Assembly: GCF_002929225.1 (NCBI RefSeq)
Contig: NZ_PISM01000004.1
Span: forward strand, 248,001 to 312,000
DNA length: 64,000 nt
Direction of reading: 5' to 3'
Source of the DNA: Stutzerimonas kunmingensis
Lineage (GTDB): Bacteria; Pseudomonadota; Gammaproteobacteria; Pseudomonadales; Pseudomonadaceae
In this document: positions 29,843 through 41,320 of the stretch, one piece after another
Layout of the letters: each line of letters starts with the position of its first letter
Position numbering within the stretch: position 1 is the first letter of the stretch
The notes under the pieces: generated by a model
Seen by the model: only the letters and a program-made list of their open reading frames with translations
What the model was told of the DNA's origin: nothing
Databases searched by the model: none
Position numbers and translations under genes: made by a program

Positions 29843-29929
29843 TGGTGCCTCGAGAGAGACTCGAACTCTCACGTTGTTACCAACGGCGGATTTTGAATCC
29901 GCTGCGTCTACCGATTCCGCCATCGAGGC
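29843..29929 (-). tRNA. tRNA-Leu (anticodon CAA)
   Basis: An 87-nt class II tRNA on the minus strand. The acceptor arms GCCTCGA and TCGAGGC pair fully, the discriminator is A, and the 3' CCA is encoded (29843-29845). The D arm contains GGCGGAATCGGTAGACGC. The anticodon stem GCGGA/TCCGC encloses TTCAAAA, giving anticodon CAA (Leu UUG codons). A long variable arm and the TTCGAGT T-loop follow. A good promoter lies directly upstream. Confidence 0.97.
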
Positions 29930-29942
29930 ACAGTGGGCGCGC

Positions 29943-29971
29943 AGTATAGGGATGCGCGACGGGGTGGTCAA
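29943..29971 (-). promoter_or_regulatory. Sigma-70 promoter of tRNA-Leu
   Basis: On the minus strand TTGACC (-35) is followed by a 17-bp spacer and TATACT (-10), ending 14 bp before the first tRNA base. Both hexamers differ from consensus by one base, and the downstream GCGCGCCC is a GC-rich discriminator typical of stable RNA promoters. Confidence 0.8.
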
Positions 29972-30042
29972 TCGCTTGGCGTGGTCAGGTCGACGTGTTT
30001 CGGATAAGATTTGCGCCCTTTCCGCGTCCCGACCTCCGATCC

Positions 30043-32222
<2,180 letters not shown>

Positions 32223-32264
32223 CGTGCCAGAACAAAACAATCCTTTCTGCAACAGGAGTGCTAC

Positions 32265-32594
32265 ATGAGCTTTCTGATTCCCGCCGCCTATGCCCAGGAG
32301 GCTGCTGCTGGTCCTGCTGGTACTGGTTTCGAGTGGGTTTTTCTAGTCGGTTTTCTGGTCATCTTCTACCTGATGATCTGGCGCCCCCAGTCCAAGCGTG
32401 CCAAGGAACACAAGAACCTGATCGCCGGCCTGCAGAAGGGCGACGAAGTGGTCACTTCCGGCGGTATCGCTGGCAAGGTCACCAAGGTCGCCGATGACTT
32501 CGTGGTGATCGAGGTGTCTGACAACGTTGAGCTGAAGTTCCAGAAAGTGGCGATCGCCGCAACATTGCCCAAGGGCACACTGAAAGCCATCTGA
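32265..32594 (+). CDS. yajC: Sec translocon accessory subunit YajC
   Basis: A 109-residue single-TM protein: a short periplasmic N-terminus, TM at ~23-40 (WVFLVGFLVIFYLMIWRPQ), then a cytoplasmic domain with GDEVVTSGGIAGKVTKV. It joins SecDF to form the holotranslocon. ATG 32265 follows ACAGGAG. It is positioned between tgt and secD as in most gammaproteobacteria. A hairpin lies between it and secD. Confidence 0.95.
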   Translation: MSFLIPAAYAQEAAAGPAGTGFEWVFLVGFLVIFYLMIWRPQSKRAKEHKNLIAGLQKGDEVVTSGGIAGKVTKVADDFVVIEVSDNVELKFQKVAIAATLPKGTLKAI

Positions 32595-32616
32595 GCTGAC
32601 TTCATTCAATATCGAC

Positions 32617-32635
32617 GGGGCGCGCAAGGCGCCCC
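32617..32635 (+). other. GC hairpin between yajC and secD
   Basis: GGGGCGC (32617-32623) pairs with GCGCCCC (32629-32635), loop GCAAG. It is 22 bp after yajC and 23 bp before secD. With no clear T-tract it is more likely an attenuator or mRNA-stability element that adjusts the yajC:secD ratio than a full terminator. Confidence 0.45.
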
Positions 32636-32658
32636 GCGTTCATTAAACGGGCTGCGTC

Positions 32659-34527
32659 ATGCTCAATAGATTCCCTCTCTGGAAATACCTGCTGATTCTG
32701 GCAGTGCTCGCGATCGCCTTTATTTACTCTGCTCCCAACCTCTATCCGGATGACCCGGCGATTCAGGTTACCGGTGCCAGCACATCGCAGGAGATCGGCG
32801 AGGCAGACCTCGAGCGCATCAGCAAAGCACTCGTGGATGGCGGTATCGCGGTCAAGTCTGCGTCCCTGGACGAGCAGGGCCGAGGTGGCCTTGTGCGTCT
32901 CGAGCGTCAGGATGATCAGTTGCCGGCAAAAGATATCGTGCGCCGCGCGCTCGGCGACGCCTACGTAGTTGCGCTCAATCTGGCGCCTACGACTCCCGAC
33001 TGGTTGCGCAATCTTGGCGCAAGCCCGATGAAGCTTGGTCTGGATCTCTCCGGTGGTGTGCACTTCCTCCTGGAAGTGGACATGGACAAGGCAATTGAAA
33101 CGCGCCTGAACGTCTCCGAGGGTGAGGTCAAGAGTCTGCTGCGCAAGGAGCGTGTGCGATACCGCAGTCTGCCGAATCTGAAGGATTCCGTGCAGTTGGG
33201 CTTTGCCGATGAGGCTACCCTGGATGCAGCCCAATCGCTCATCCGCAAGGAATTTACCGACTTCGAGCTGACGTCCGCAGAGCGCAACGGCCAGTACGTG
33301 CTGCGTCTGACGCTGACCGAAGCCAAGCTGGCGGAAATTCGCGAGTACTCGATCAAGCAGAATCTGACCACGGTGCGTAATCGCGTCAACGAACTCGGCG
33401 TGGCTGAGCCGTTGGTTCAGCGCCAAGGTGCCAATCGGATCGTCGTCGAGCTGCCGGGTGTGCAGGATACGGCCGAGGCCAAACGTATCCTCGGCAAGAC
33501 GGCGAACCTTGAGTTCCGCCTGGCTGCCGATTCAGATGCATCGCGTGCTTCCACCGAAACCTTCGAGTTCCGCGAAGAGGGCCGCCCGCCGGTTCAGCTT
33601 GAGCGCACACTGATCATTACAGGTGATCAGGTGACCGACGCCCAGGCCAGCTACGACGAGAATGGCCGTCCGCAGGTGAATATCCGGCTCGATGGCCATG
33701 GCGGCGATCTGATGAATCGCGCCACGCGCAACAATGTCGGGCGCAGCATGGCCGTGATCTTCATCGAGCAGCGGCCGATGACTCGCTATGTGCGGCAGAC
33801 GGTTGATGGTGTTGAGCAGGAAGTGCGCGTCGAGACCTTCCAGGAAGAAAAGAAGATCATCAGTCTTGCAACTATCCAGTCGCCACTCGGCAGCCAGTTC
33901 CGCATCACCGGCCTCGATGGCCAGGGCGAGTCGTCAGAGCTGGCGTTGCTGCTGCGCGCCGGTGGTCTGGCGGCGCCGATGTACTTCGCAGAAGAGCGCA
34001 CCATCGGCCCGAGCCTGGGCGCTGAAAACATCAAGCTGGGCGTCCAGGCAGCCATGTGGGGCTTCCTCTTCGTCGCCATCTTCATGGTGCTGATCTACAA
34101 GTTCTTCGGTGTGTTGGCGACCATTGCGCTGCTGTTCAATATGGTCGTGCTGACAGCCCTGATGTCGATGCTCAATGCCACGCTGACCCTTCCGGGTATT
34201 GCCGGTATCGTGTTGACCATGGGTATGGCGGTGGATGCCAACGTGCTGATCTTCTCGCGAATCCGCGAGGAGATCGCCAATGGCATGTCGATCCAGCGCG
34301 CCATCCATGAAGGCTTCGATCGGGCCTTCTCGGCGATCGTCGACGGCAACCTGACCACTCTGCTGGTCGGCGGCATCCTGTTCGCCATGGGGACCGGCCC
34401 GATCAAGGGCTTCGCGGTCACCCTTTCGATCGGCATTCTGACGTCGATGTTTACCGCAATCATCGTGACGCGCGCCATGGTCAACCTGATCTACGGTGGC
34501 CGCGATCTCAAGAAGCTGTGGATTTAA
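32659..34527 (+). CDS. secD: Protein translocase subunit SecD
   Basis: A 622-residue RND-type membrane protein with six TMs. TM1 lies near the N-terminus (KYLLILAVLAIAFIY), followed by a large periplasmic region containing KLGLDLSGGVHFLLEVDM. Five C-terminal TMs include GIAGIVLTMGMAVDANVLIF. With SecF it uses the proton gradient to complete protein export and release proteins at the periplasmic side. ATG 32659. It is followed by secF after 12 bp. Confidence 0.97.
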   Translation: MLNRFPLWKYLLILAVLAIAFIYSAPNLYPDDPAIQVTGASTSQEIGEADLERISKALVDGGIAVKSASLDEQGRGGLVRLERQDDQLPAKDIVRRALGDAYVVALNLAPTTPDWLRNLGASPMKLGLDLSGGVHFLLEVDMDKAIETRLNVSEGEVKSLLRKERVRYRSLPNLKDSVQLGFADEATLDAAQSLIRKEFTDFELTSAERNGQYVLRLTLTEAKLAEIREYSIKQNLTTVRNRVNELGVAEPLVQRQGANRIVVELPGVQDTAEAKRILGKTANLEFRLAADSDASRASTETFEFREEGRPPVQLERTLIITGDQVTDAQASYDENGRPQVNIRLDGHGGDLMNRATRNNVGRSMAVIFIEQRPMTRYVRQTVDGVEQEVRVETFQEEKKIISLATIQSPLGSQFRITGLDGQGESSELALLLRAGGLAAPMYFAEERTIGPSLGAENIKLGVQAAMWGFLFVAIFMVLIYKFFGVLATIALLFNMVVLTALMSMLNATLTLPGIAGIVLTMGMAVDANVLIFSRIREEIANGMSIQRAIHEGFDRAFSAIVDGNLTTLLVGGILFAMGTGPIKGFAVTLSIGILTSMFTAIIVTRAMVNLIYGGRDLKKLWI

Positions 34528-34539
34528 GGGGCTAGCACG

Positions 34540-35451
34540 ATGAAACGCGTAATCAATTTCATGGGTGTCCGCCATGTGGCCTTCGCCCTGACCGTGGTGC
34601 TGACCGTTGCGTCACTGGCGAGCCTTGTGGTCAAGGGGCTCAACTTCGGGTTGGACTTTACTGGCGGTACACTGATCGAGCTCGGCTATGAGCGCCCGGT
34701 TGAACTCGAGCAGGTGCGTGGGCAGCTTGAGCAGTCCGGGTTTGGCGACGCTGTAGTGCAGAGCTTCGGTGCGACTACTGACGTGCTGGTGCGCATGCCG
34801 GGCGACGATCCTCAGCTGGGAGAGCGCATCGCTGATGCATTGCGCGGCGCTGACAGTGCGAACTCGGTGAGCGTCAAGAGAGTCGAGTTCGTCGGGCCTG
34901 CGGTAGGTGAGGAGCTGCGCGACCAGGGTGGCCTGGGCATGCTGCTCGCGCTGGGTGGTATTCTGGTCTACGTGGCCTTTCGCTTTCAGTGGAAGTTCGG
35001 TCTCGGTGCCGTGCTGTCGCTGTTCCACGATGTGATCGTCGTTCTCGGGGTATTCTCCTTTTTCCAGATATCGTTCGATCTCACCGTGCTGGCCGCTGTG
35101 CTGGCGGTTATCGGCTATTCGCTGAACGACACAATCGTCATCTTTGACCGGATCCGCGAGAACTTCCGCATGCTGCGCAAGGCGGAGCTGCTGGAAAACA
35201 TCAATATTTCCACGACGCAAACCTTGCTGCGCACCATGGCAACTTCGGTATCCACGTTGCTGGCTGTCGGTGCGCTCATGGTCTTTGGTGGCGAGAATCT
35301 GTGGGGCTTCTCGTTGGCGCTGTTGATCGGCGTTGGGGCAGGCACGTACTCGTCGGTCTATGTCGCTGGCATGCTGCTCGTCTGGCTGAAGCTCACCCGT
35401 GACGACCTGATTCCACCAGTGGTGGAAGAGGAAGCGGACGAGCGCCCCTGA
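34540..35451 (+). CDS. secF: Protein translocase subunit SecF
   Basis: A 303-residue partner of SecD with six TMs and a smaller periplasmic domain. LNFGLDFTGGTLIELGY is the family signature after TM1. The late TMs contain VIGYSLNDTIVIFDRIRENF and an allelic RTMATSVSTLLAVGALMVFG block. The C-terminus is acidic. It lies 12 bp after secD in one operon. A hairpin follows before the glycine-zipper gene. Confidence 0.97.
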   Translation: MKRVINFMGVRHVAFALTVVLTVASLASLVVKGLNFGLDFTGGTLIELGYERPVELEQVRGQLEQSGFGDAVVQSFGATTDVLVRMPGDDPQLGERIADALRGADSANSVSVKRVEFVGPAVGEELRDQGGLGMLLALGGILVYVAFRFQWKFGLGAVLSLFHDVIVVLGVFSFFQISFDLTVLAAVLAVIGYSLNDTIVIFDRIRENFRMLRKAELLENINISTTQTLLRTMATSVSTLLAVGALMVFGGENLWGFSLALLIGVGAGTYSSVYVAGMLLVWLKLTRDDLIPPVVEEEADERP

Positions 35452-35463
35452 TCTTCTTCGAAC

Positions 35464-35496
35464 TTCCGCAGCGTAAAGGAGTCCAAGGCTGCGGAA
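35464..35496 (+). other. Inverted repeat after secF
   Basis: TTCCGCAGC (35464-35472) and GCTGCGGAA (35488-35496) are perfect 9-bp arms with a 15-nt loop, 12 bp after the secF stop codon. No T-tract. A weak terminator or an mRNA 3'-end element are both possible. Confidence 0.45.
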
Positions 35497-35527
35497 CGGG
35501 CGCAGCCCGAAGGAAGAGGAAGTCACA

Positions 35528-36061
35528 GTGAACAAGTCCATGTTGGTCGGCACGGCGCTCGGAGTGGTGGTCGCCACGGCTGGCGGCGCTTTCGCTACTT
35601 ATAGTCTGGTTGATCGCGGGCCGAAATTCGCCGATGTGCTGGCGGTGGAGCCGATCAAGGAAACCATTCGGACTCCGCGAGAGGTTTGCAAGGATGTCGC
35701 GGTGACTCGGCAGAAACCAGTGCAGGATCAGCATCGCATCGCAGGTACAGCAGTGGGTGCGGTGGTTGGTGGCTTGCTCGGCAATCAGGTTGGTGGCGGT
35801 ACCGGCAAGAAAATTGCGACGGTCGCCGGTGCGGTCGGTGGCGGTTATGCAGGCAATCAGGTGCAGGGCCGCATGCAGGCCAGCAGCACCTATACCACTA
35901 CCGAAACACGTTGCAGCACGGTAACCGATTCGCACGACAAGATCGTCGGCTACGACGTGAAGTACGACCTCGCCGGCAAGGTGGGTCGCGTACGCATGGA
36001 TCGCGATCCGGGTAGCCAGATCCCGGTGCAGGATGGACAGTTGTCGCTATCGCAGCAGTGA
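35528..36061 (+). CDS. Glycine-zipper 2TM-domain envelope protein
   Basis: A 177-residue protein beginning at GTG 35528 behind AGAGGAAG. An N-terminal hydrophobic segment (TALGVVVATAGGAFATYSL) acts as signal or anchor. Residues ~72-110 form a glycine-zipper 2TM domain: AGTAVGAVVGGLLGNQVGGG, then TVAGAVGGGYAGNQVQGR. A soluble tail with two Cys (in EVCKDV and TRCSTV) follows. Family members include SlyB/Rick17-like proteins. The role is unknown; the position after secDF is conserved in pseudomonads. A strong terminator follows. Confidence 0.82.
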   Translation: MNKSMLVGTALGVVVATAGGAFATYSLVDRGPKFADVLAVEPIKETIRTPREVCKDVAVTRQKPVQDQHRIAGTAVGAVVGGLLGNQVGGGTGKKIATVAGAVGGGYAGNQVQGRMQASSTYTTTETRCSTVTDSHDKIVGYDVKYDLAGKVGRVRMDRDPGSQIPVQDGQLSLSQQ

Positions 36062-36082
36062 GTTGAGCGATTGTGCAGCAAC

Positions 36083-36112
36083 AAAAAAACGCCCCGTTGG
36101 GGCGTTTTTTTA
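36083..36112. terminator. Bidirectional terminator between the glycine-zipper gene and suhB
   Basis: An A-tract, CGCCCC (36090-36095), loop GTT, GGGGCG (36099-36104) and a seven-T tract. It lies between convergent genes and has A and T tracts on both sides, so it serves both. Confidence 0.92.
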
Positions 36113-36126
36113 TGCCGCTATCGTTC

Positions 36127-36942
36127 TCAGCGCTTGAGAGAAGGTGTCAGGTGCGGCTGGATGGTGGTCAGTACCGCCTTGAAGCATTTGGTGTTGCCGG
36201 CAACGATCTGACCCTTCTCAAGGAAGTCATGGCCGCCGCTGAAATCGCTCACCAAGCCGCCGGCTTCCTGGATCAGCAGTGCGCCTGCCGCCATGTCCCA
36301 TTCGGAAAGGCCAAACTCCCAGAACGCATCAAAGCGGCCTGCAGCGACATAAGCCAGGTCGAGGCTTGCGGCGCCGGCACGACGTAGGCCGGAGGTCTGG
36401 CCGACCAGGCTGCGGAACATCTTCAAGTAGCTGTCCAAGTTGTCCATCTGGCCATCCTTGAACGGAAAGCCGGTGCCGAGCAGTGCGCCGTCCAGGCTCT
36501 TGCGTGCGCTAACGCGCAGGCGGCGGCCGTTCAGGGCGGCGCCACGGCCGCGGCTGGCGGTGAATTCTTCCTGGCGTACCGGGTCCAGCACGACCGCGTG
36601 TTCCAGGCGCCCGCGGTACTTGCAGGCGATGCTGACGGCGTAGTGAGGAATGCCGCGGACAAAATTGGTGGTTCCATCCAGCGGGTCGATGATCCACAGG
36701 TAATCGGCGCCGTCCCCGCTGCCTTCGAGCAGTCCGCCTTCCTCGCCCAGGATGCCGTGATTCGGGTAGGCCTTGCGCAGCGCATTGACGATGCTCTGCT
36801 CTGCGGCCTTGTCGATTTCGGTGACGTAATCCTTCGCTTCTTTCTCGTTGACCGAGATTGCATCCAGGCGATCGGTGGAACGGACAATCAGTTCGCCGGC
36901 GCTGCGGGCGGCGCGCAGCGCGATATTCAGCATGGGCTGCAT
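36127..36942 (-). CDS. suhB: Inositol-1-monophosphatase family protein SuhB
   Basis: A 271-residue Mg2+-dependent phosphatase. Metal ligands are seen as EE at 67-68 and DPLDGTTNF beginning D86; WEFGLSEWDMAAGALLIQEAGG is the second family signature. In E. coli SuhB also binds RNA polymerase antitermination complexes in rRNA synthesis, and in P. aeruginosa it affects virulence regulation. ATG 36942; a second ATG three codons on is possible. It is divergent from trmJ. Confidence 0.95.
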   Translation of the reverse strand: MQPMLNIALRAARSAGELIVRSTDRLDAISVNEKEAKDYVTEIDKAAEQSIVNALRKAYPNHGILGEEGGLLEGSGDGADYLWIIDPLDGTTNFVRGIPHYAVSIACKYRGRLEHAVVLDPVRQEEFTASRGRGAALNGRRLRVSARKSLDGALLGTGFPFKDGQMDNLDSYLKMFRSLVGQTSGLRRAGAASLDLAYVAAGRFDAFWEFGLSEWDMAAGALLIQEAGGLVSDFSGGHDFLEKGQIVAGNTKCFKAVLTTIQPHLTPSLKR

Positions 36943-37096
36943 GGATCAATTACCTGGTCATTAAAGAAAGCGCGAAATTCTATCAGGAAAGCGCCGGCGC
37001 ATGTAGCGTCACGGTGGTGGTTGCAGGGGGCGGCAGATGGCGGATCGGGAGCCGCTTCCTGTAAGCTTTCTGCTCGCTTTCAAGCAGAGAATTATT

Positions 37097-37873
37097 GTGT
37101 CGCTGCAGAACATTCGTGTCGTGCTGGTCAATACCAGTCATGCCGGCAACATCGGTGGTGCGGCTCGTGCCATGAAGAACATGGGGCTTTCGCGCCTGGT
37201 ATTGGTCGATCCCGAGGATTTCCCGAGTCCCAACGCCGTGGCCAGGGCGTCCGGTGCAACCGACATTCTCGATAGTGCACGGGTCGTTGCAACGCTGGAA
37301 GAGGCGCTGGCTGGTTGCAGTCTGGTGCTCGGAACCAGCGCTCGTGATCGGCGCATTCCCTGGCCGTTGCTCGACCCTCGGGAGTGCGCGTCGGTTTCCG
37401 TGGAGCAGTCTGCCGGGGGCGGCGAGGTCGCATTGGTATTCGGTCGCGAGTACGCGGGGCTGACCAATGAGGAGTTGCAGCGCTGCCAGTACCACGTCCA
37501 TATCCCGTCTGATCCACAGTTCAGTTCATTGAATCTCGCTGCGGCCGTGCAAGTGCTTACCTACGAGGTGCGCATGGCCTGGTTGGCTGCCGAGGGGCGG
37601 CCAATCAAGGTCGAGAAACTGGAAACCACGGCGATGCTGGATGCCCAGCCCGTGACTGTCGATGAGCTGGAGAATTACTTCGGTCATCTTGAGCGGACTC
37701 TGGTGGATATCGGCTTTCTCGATCCGACCAAGCCCAGGCATCTGATGCCCCGATTGCGTCGGCTCTACGGGCGCAGCGGTATCAGCAAACTGGAAATGAA
37801 TATCCTGCGCGGTATTCTCACCGAGACACAAAAGGCTGCCCGCGGCGAGCCTCACAAGCGGAGAAGTGATTGA
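37097..37873 (+). CDS. trmJ: tRNA (cytidine/uridine-32-2'-O)-methyltransferase TrmJ
   Basis: A 258-residue SPOUT methyltransferase. [20 protein letters not shown] is the family N-terminal motif, [15 protein letters not shown] and [16 protein letters not shown] form the knot, and a helical C-terminal extension assists tRNA binding. It modifies position 32 of several tRNAs. The start is GTG 37097, giving [11 protein letters not shown]; the ATG at 37037 adds 20 unrelated residues. The stop codon overlaps the cysE ATG by one base. Confidence 0.94.
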   Translation: MSLQNIRVVLVNTSHAGNIGGAARAMKNMGLSRLVLVDPEDFPSPNAVARASGATDILDSARVVATLEEALAGCSLVLGTSARDRRIPWPLLDPRECASVSVEQSAGGGEVALVFGREYAGLTNEELQRCQYHVHIPSDPQFSSLNLAAAVQVLTYEVRMAWLAAEGRPIKVEKLETTAMLDAQPVTVDELENYFGHLERTLVDIGFLDPTKPRHLMPRLRRLYGRSGISKLEMNILRGILTETQKAARGEPHKRRSD

Positions 37874-38649
37874 TGTTCGAACGCATGCGCGAAGACATTC
37901 AAAGCGTTTTCCATCGCGATCCGGCGGCACGCAATGCGTTCGAAGTTCTGACCTGTTATCCGGGGCTGCACGCCATCTGGATTCATCGCCTGTCCCATTG
38001 GCTGTGGGTGCATGAATTCAAGTGGCTTGCGCGGATGTCTTCGAATCTGGGGCGCTGGCTGACAGGGGTCGAGATCCATCCGGGCGCCAGGATTGGCCGG
38101 CGATTCTTCATTGATCACGGGATGGGCATCGTCATTGGCGAGACCGCGGAAATTGGCGATGACGTGACGCTCTATCACGGCGTGACACTCGGAGGCACCA
38201 GCTGGAATAAGGGCAAGCGCCATCCGACGCTTGAAGACGGTGTAATCGTGGGGGCGGGCGCGAAGATCCTCGGGCCGTTCACCGTCGGCGCGGGCGCGAA
38301 GATCGGCTCCAATGCGGTGGTTACCCGTGAAGTGCCGCCAGGAGCGACGGCGGTTGGAATTCCGGGGCGGGTGATCGTCAAATCCAGCGATGAGCAGGAA
38401 GCCAAGCGCAAGGCCATTGCCGAGAAGATCGGATTCGACGCCTATGGCGTCAGCGAGGATATGCCTGATCCCGTCGCGCGAGCCATTGGGCAGTTGCTGG
38501 ATCATGTTCAGGCCGTAGAGGAGCGCTTGGAGGGAATGTGTGGCGCGCTCAAGGCGCTGGGCAGCGATTATTGCGCCAAGGACCTTCCGGAGCTGCGAGA
38601 AGAAGACTTCGTTGAAGTGAAGTCCGACGCTGGCGATGCCCGCACCTGA
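37873..38649 (+). CDS. cysE: Serine O-acetyltransferase (short/EpsC-type)
   Basis: A 258-residue acetyl-CoA-dependent enzyme that makes O-acetylserine for cysteine synthesis. The N-terminal helices are short ([20 protein letters not shown]). A left-handed beta-helix of hexapeptide repeats follows with [20 protein letters not shown] and [15 protein letters not shown]-terminal helical tail (~70 residues) is longer than usual. It is coupled to trmJ and directly upstream of iscR, so it supplies the cysteine that IscS uses. A second paralogue is at 53677-54471. Confidence 0.93.
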   Translation: MFERMREDIQSVFHRDPAARNAFEVLTCYPGLHAIWIHRLSHWLWVHEFKWLARMSSNLGRWLTGVEIHPGARIGRRFFIDHGMGIVIGETAEIGDDVTLYHGVTLGGTSWNKGKRHPTLEDGVIVGAGAKILGPFTVGAGAKIGSNAVVTREVPPGATAVGIPGRVIVKSSDEQEAKRKAIAEKIGFDAYGVSEDMPDPVARAIGQLLDHVQAVEERLEGMCGALKALGSDYCAKDLPELREEDFVEVKSDAGDART

Positions 38650-38718
38650 AGTGCGCGGGCTGGCAGCAGCTGGTATCATGCCGGCCCGCTGCCTCCGGCC
38701 GGGCGTGGTTCCAGACTA

Positions 38719-38743
38719 AAGACCTACTGAATTAATAGGTCTT
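38719..38743. promoter_or_regulatory. Perfect 8-bp dyad upstream of the iscR promoter
   Basis: AAGACCTA (38719-38726) and TAGGTCTT (38736-38743) are perfect inverted arms with a 9-bp A/T-rich spacer. The element abuts the IscR site and ends four bases before the -35 box. Its AT-richness makes a terminator unlikely. It may bind a regulator, possibly a second IscR dimer. Confidence 0.5.
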
Positions 38744-38768
38744 ATAGTTGACTCAAATACTCGGGAAT
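38744..38768 (+). promoter_or_regulatory. IscR type 1 binding site
   Basis: The 25-bp site starts ATAGTTGACT and ends ACTCGGGAAT. It fits the IscR [2Fe-2S] type 1 consensus (ATASYYGACT, five bases, AGTCRRSTAT) with about three mismatches. It covers the -35 box, consistent with self-repression of the isc operon when Fe-S supply is adequate. Confidence 0.75.
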
Positions 38769-38776
38769 TGCATAAT
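38748..38776 (+). promoter_or_regulatory. Sigma-70 promoter of the isc operon
   Basis: TTGACT (38748-38753), a 17-bp spacer, and CATAAT (38771-38776). Each hexamer is one base from consensus. It lies 31 bp before the iscR ATG and overlaps the IscR site. Confidence 0.8.
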
Positions 38777-38807
38777 TGCGCCAAACCGTAATGCTTGGTG
38801 CAGACCG

Positions 38808-39299
38808 ATGCGATTAACCACCAAAGGCCGTTATGCCGTGACCGCCATGCTCGATCTGGCGCTGCATGCGCAGCATGGGCCGGTCTCCCTGGCCGATATT
38901 TCCGAGCGGCAGGGTATTTCCCTTTCCTATCTCGAGCAGCTCTTCGCGAAGCTGCGCCGCGGCAGCCTGGTGACGAGCGTGCGAGGGCCCGGCGGCGGCT
39001 ATCAGCTTTCTCGTGACATGGCCGGCATTCAGGTCGCCCAAGTCATCGACGCTGTGAACGAGTCGGTCGATGCCACGCGTTGCCAAGGTCTAGGCGGCTG
39101 CCACTCTGGCGATACCTGCCTGACTCACCATCTGTGGTGTGACCTCAGCCAGCAGATTCATGAATTCCTCAGCGGCATCAGCCTGGCCGACCTGGTCAAG
39201 CGCCAGGACGTGCAGCAGGTCGCCCTGCGCCAAGACATGCGCAAGGCTGGCGGCACTTCGCCGCATATGGACAAGATAGAAACGTCCGCCATCGATTGA
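38808..39299 (+). CDS. iscR: Fe-S cluster regulator IscR
   Basis: A 163-residue Rrf2-family winged-helix regulator. The DNA-binding N-terminus is [20 protein letters not shown]. The [2Fe-2S] ligands are C92, C98, C104 and H107, the same positions as in E. coli. It represses the isc promoter in the holo form and acts at other promoters in the apo form. ATG 38808. It is the first gene of the isc operon. Confidence 0.97.
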   Translation: MRLTTKGRYAVTAMLDLALHAQHGPVSLADISERQGISLSYLEQLFAKLRRGSLVTSVRGPGGGYQLSRDMAGIQVAQVIDAVNESVDATRCQGLGGCHSGDTCLTHHLWCDLSQQIHEFLSGISLADLVKRQDVQQVALRQDMRKAGGTSPHMDKIETSAID

Positions 39300-39330
39300 G
39301 CAGGGCGACTGCCTGATAGGAGATATCTGA

Positions 39331-40545
39331 ATGAAATTGCCGATTTACCTGGACTACTCTGCGACCACACCTGTGGATCCGCGTGTTGCCGCCAAGATGA
39401 TCGAGTGCCTCACCAACGAAGGCAACTTCGGCAATCCGGCGTCGCGCTCTCATGCCTTTGGCTGGAAAGCCGAGGAAGCCGTGGAGAATGCGCGCCGTCA
39501 GGTTGCTGAGCTGGTGAACGCCGATCCTCGTGAAATCGTCTGGACATCCGGTGCAACCGAGTCGGACAACCTGGCCATCAAGGGCGTCGCGCATTTCTAT
39601 GCGTCCAAGGGCAAGCACATCGTCACCACCAAGATCGAGCACAAGGCGGTACTGGATACCACTCGCCAGCTCGAGCGCGAAGGCTTCGAGGTCACGTATC
39701 TCGAACCGGGCGAGGATGGCATCGTCACGCCGGCGATGGTCGAAGCTGCGCTGCGCGACGACACTATTCTTGTGTCGGTCATGCACGTGAACAACGAGAT
39801 CGGCACTATCAACGACATCACCGCCATCGGCGAGCTGACCCGTTCTCGCGGCATTCTTTTCCATGTCGATGCGGCGCAGTCGACCGGCAAGGTCGAAATC
39901 GATCTGGAGAAGATGAAGGTCGATCTGATGTCCTTCTCCGCTCATAAGACCTATGGGCCGAAGGGTGTGGGTGCGCTGTACGTTCGCCGTAAGCCCCGCG
40001 TCCGCCTTGAGGCACAGATGCATGGCGGTGGCCATGAGCGTGGCATGCGTTCCGGTACGCTGGCTACCCACCAGCTGGTCGGCATGGGCGAGGCCTTTCG
40101 TATCGCGAAAGACGAAATGGCCCAGGAGAACGAGCGCGTCCGCTCCCTGCGTGATCGCTTCTACAAGCAGGTCGAGCATCTCGAAGAGCTTTATGTGAAC
40201 GGTAGCCTGACCGCCCGTGTACCGCACAATCTGAACCTCAGCTTCAACTACGTCGAGGGCGAGTCGCTGATCATGGCGCTCAAGGATCTGGCGGTATCGT
40301 CTGGCTCCGCCTGTACGTCCGCTTCGCTGGAGCCGTCGTACGTGCTGCGTGCACTGGGTCGTAACGACGAATTGGCGCATAGCTCCATCCGTTTCACCTT
40401 TGGTCGGTTCACTACTGAAGAGGAAATCGACTACGCAGCGCAGAAGGTTTGCGAGGCCGTCACCAAGCTGCGCGAGCTTTCGCCCCTGTGGGACATGTTC
40501 AAAGACGGCGTCGACATTTCCAAGGTCGAGTGGCAAGCCCACTGA
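39331..40545 (+). CDS. iscS: Cysteine desulfurase IscS
   Basis: A 404-residue PLP enzyme that takes sulphur from cysteine for Fe-S assembly and tRNA thiolation. The PLP lysine is K206 in [10 protein letters not shown] and the persulfide Cys is C328 in [14 protein letters not shown]. Other blocks include [14 protein letters not shown] and [11 protein letters not shown]. Length equals the E. coli enzyme. ATG 39331 follows AGGAGATATCTGA. It lies 31 bp after iscR. Confidence 0.98.
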   Translation: MKLPIYLDYSATTPVDPRVAAKMIECLTNEGNFGNPASRSHAFGWKAEEAVENARRQVAELVNADPREIVWTSGATESDNLAIKGVAHFYASKGKHIVTTKIEHKAVLDTTRQLEREGFEVTYLEPGEDGIVTPAMVEAALRDDTILVSVMHVNNEIGTINDITAIGELTRSRGILFHVDAAQSTGKVEIDLEKMKVDLMSFSAHKTYGPKGVGALYVRRKPRVRLEAQMHGGGHERGMRSGTLATHQLVGMGEAFRIAKDEMAQENERVRSLRDRFYKQVEHLEELYVNGSLTARVPHNLNLSFNYVEGESLIMALKDLAVSSGSACTSASLEPSYVLRALGRNDELAHSSIRFTFGRFTTEEEIDYAAQKVCEAVTKLRELSPLWDMFKDGVDISKVEWQAH

Positions 40546-40588
40546 CCGGCGTCAAGCGCCGCACAGCCTGATCTAAGAGGATTGCACC

Positions 40589-40975
40589 ATGGCATACAGC
40601 GATAAGGTCATCGACCACTACGAAAACCCGCGCAACGTCGGCAAGTTCGACGCTGAAGACCCGAGCATCGGTACCGGCATGGTAGGTGCGCCGGCATGTG
40701 GCGACGTGATGCGTTTGCAGATCAAGGTCAACGAGCAGGGCGTCATCGAAGATGCCAAGTTCAAGACCTATGGTTGCGGCTCCGCCATCGCGTCCAGCTC
40801 GCTTGCTACCGAGTGGATGAAGGGCAAAACCCTGGAAGAAGCGGAAACCATCAAGAACACGCAGCTGGCTGAAGAGCTGGCGCTGCCGCCGGTGAAGATT
40901 CACTGCTCCGTGCTCGCCGAAGATGCGATCAAGGCAGCTGTGCGTGACTACCGCGAAAAGAAAGGTCTGCTTTAA
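40589..40975 (+). CDS. iscU: Fe-S scaffold protein IscU
   Basis: A 128-residue scaffold on which [2Fe-2S] and [4Fe-4S] clusters are built. Ligands are C37, D39, C63 and C106. The LPPVK motif recognised by the chaperone HscA is at 99-103. ATG 40589 follows AGAGGA. It lies between iscS and iscA in the operon. Confidence 0.98.
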   Translation: MAYSDKVIDHYENPRNVGKFDAEDPSIGTGMVGAPACGDVMRLQIKVNEQGVIEDAKFKTYGCGSAIASSSLATEWMKGKTLEEAETIKNTQLAEELALPPVKIHCSVLAEDAIKAAVRDYREKKGLL

Positions 40976-40989
40976 ATAGGGAGGTTGCG

Positions 40990-41313
40990 ATGGCTATCAC
41001 CATGACGCCCGCTGCAGCCCAGCACGTTCGCCGTTCGCTGGACGGGCGAGGCAAGGGTGTAGGTGTGCGACTCGGGGTGCGTACGACCGGGTGTTCCGGC
41101 TTGGCGTACGTACTTGAGTTCGTCGACGAAACGGCAGCCGAAGACTCGGTGTTCGAGAGTCATGGGGTCAAGGTGATCATTGATCCCAAGAGCTTGGTAT
41201 ACCTCGACGGTACGGAACTCGACTTCGTTCGCGAAGGGCTCAACGAGGGCTTCAAGTTCAACAACCCGAACGTTCGTGGCGAGTGTGGCTGCGGCGAGAG
41301 CTTCAATATCTGA
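40990..41313 (+). CDS. iscA: Fe-S assembly protein IscA
   Basis: A 107-residue A-type carrier. The three conserved cysteines are C35 (TGCSGLAY), C99 and C101 (ECGCGESF). It carries iron or Fe-S clusters from IscU to target proteins. ATG 40990 follows GGGAGGTT. It lies 14 bp after iscU, and hscB begins 7 bp after it. Confidence 0.97.
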   Translation: MAITMTPAAAQHVRRSLDGRGKGVGVRLGVRTTGCSGLAYVLEFVDETAAEDSVFESHGVKVIIDPKSLVYLDGTELDFVREGLNEGFKFNNPNVRGECGCGESFNI

Positions 41314-41320
41314 GGACGCC

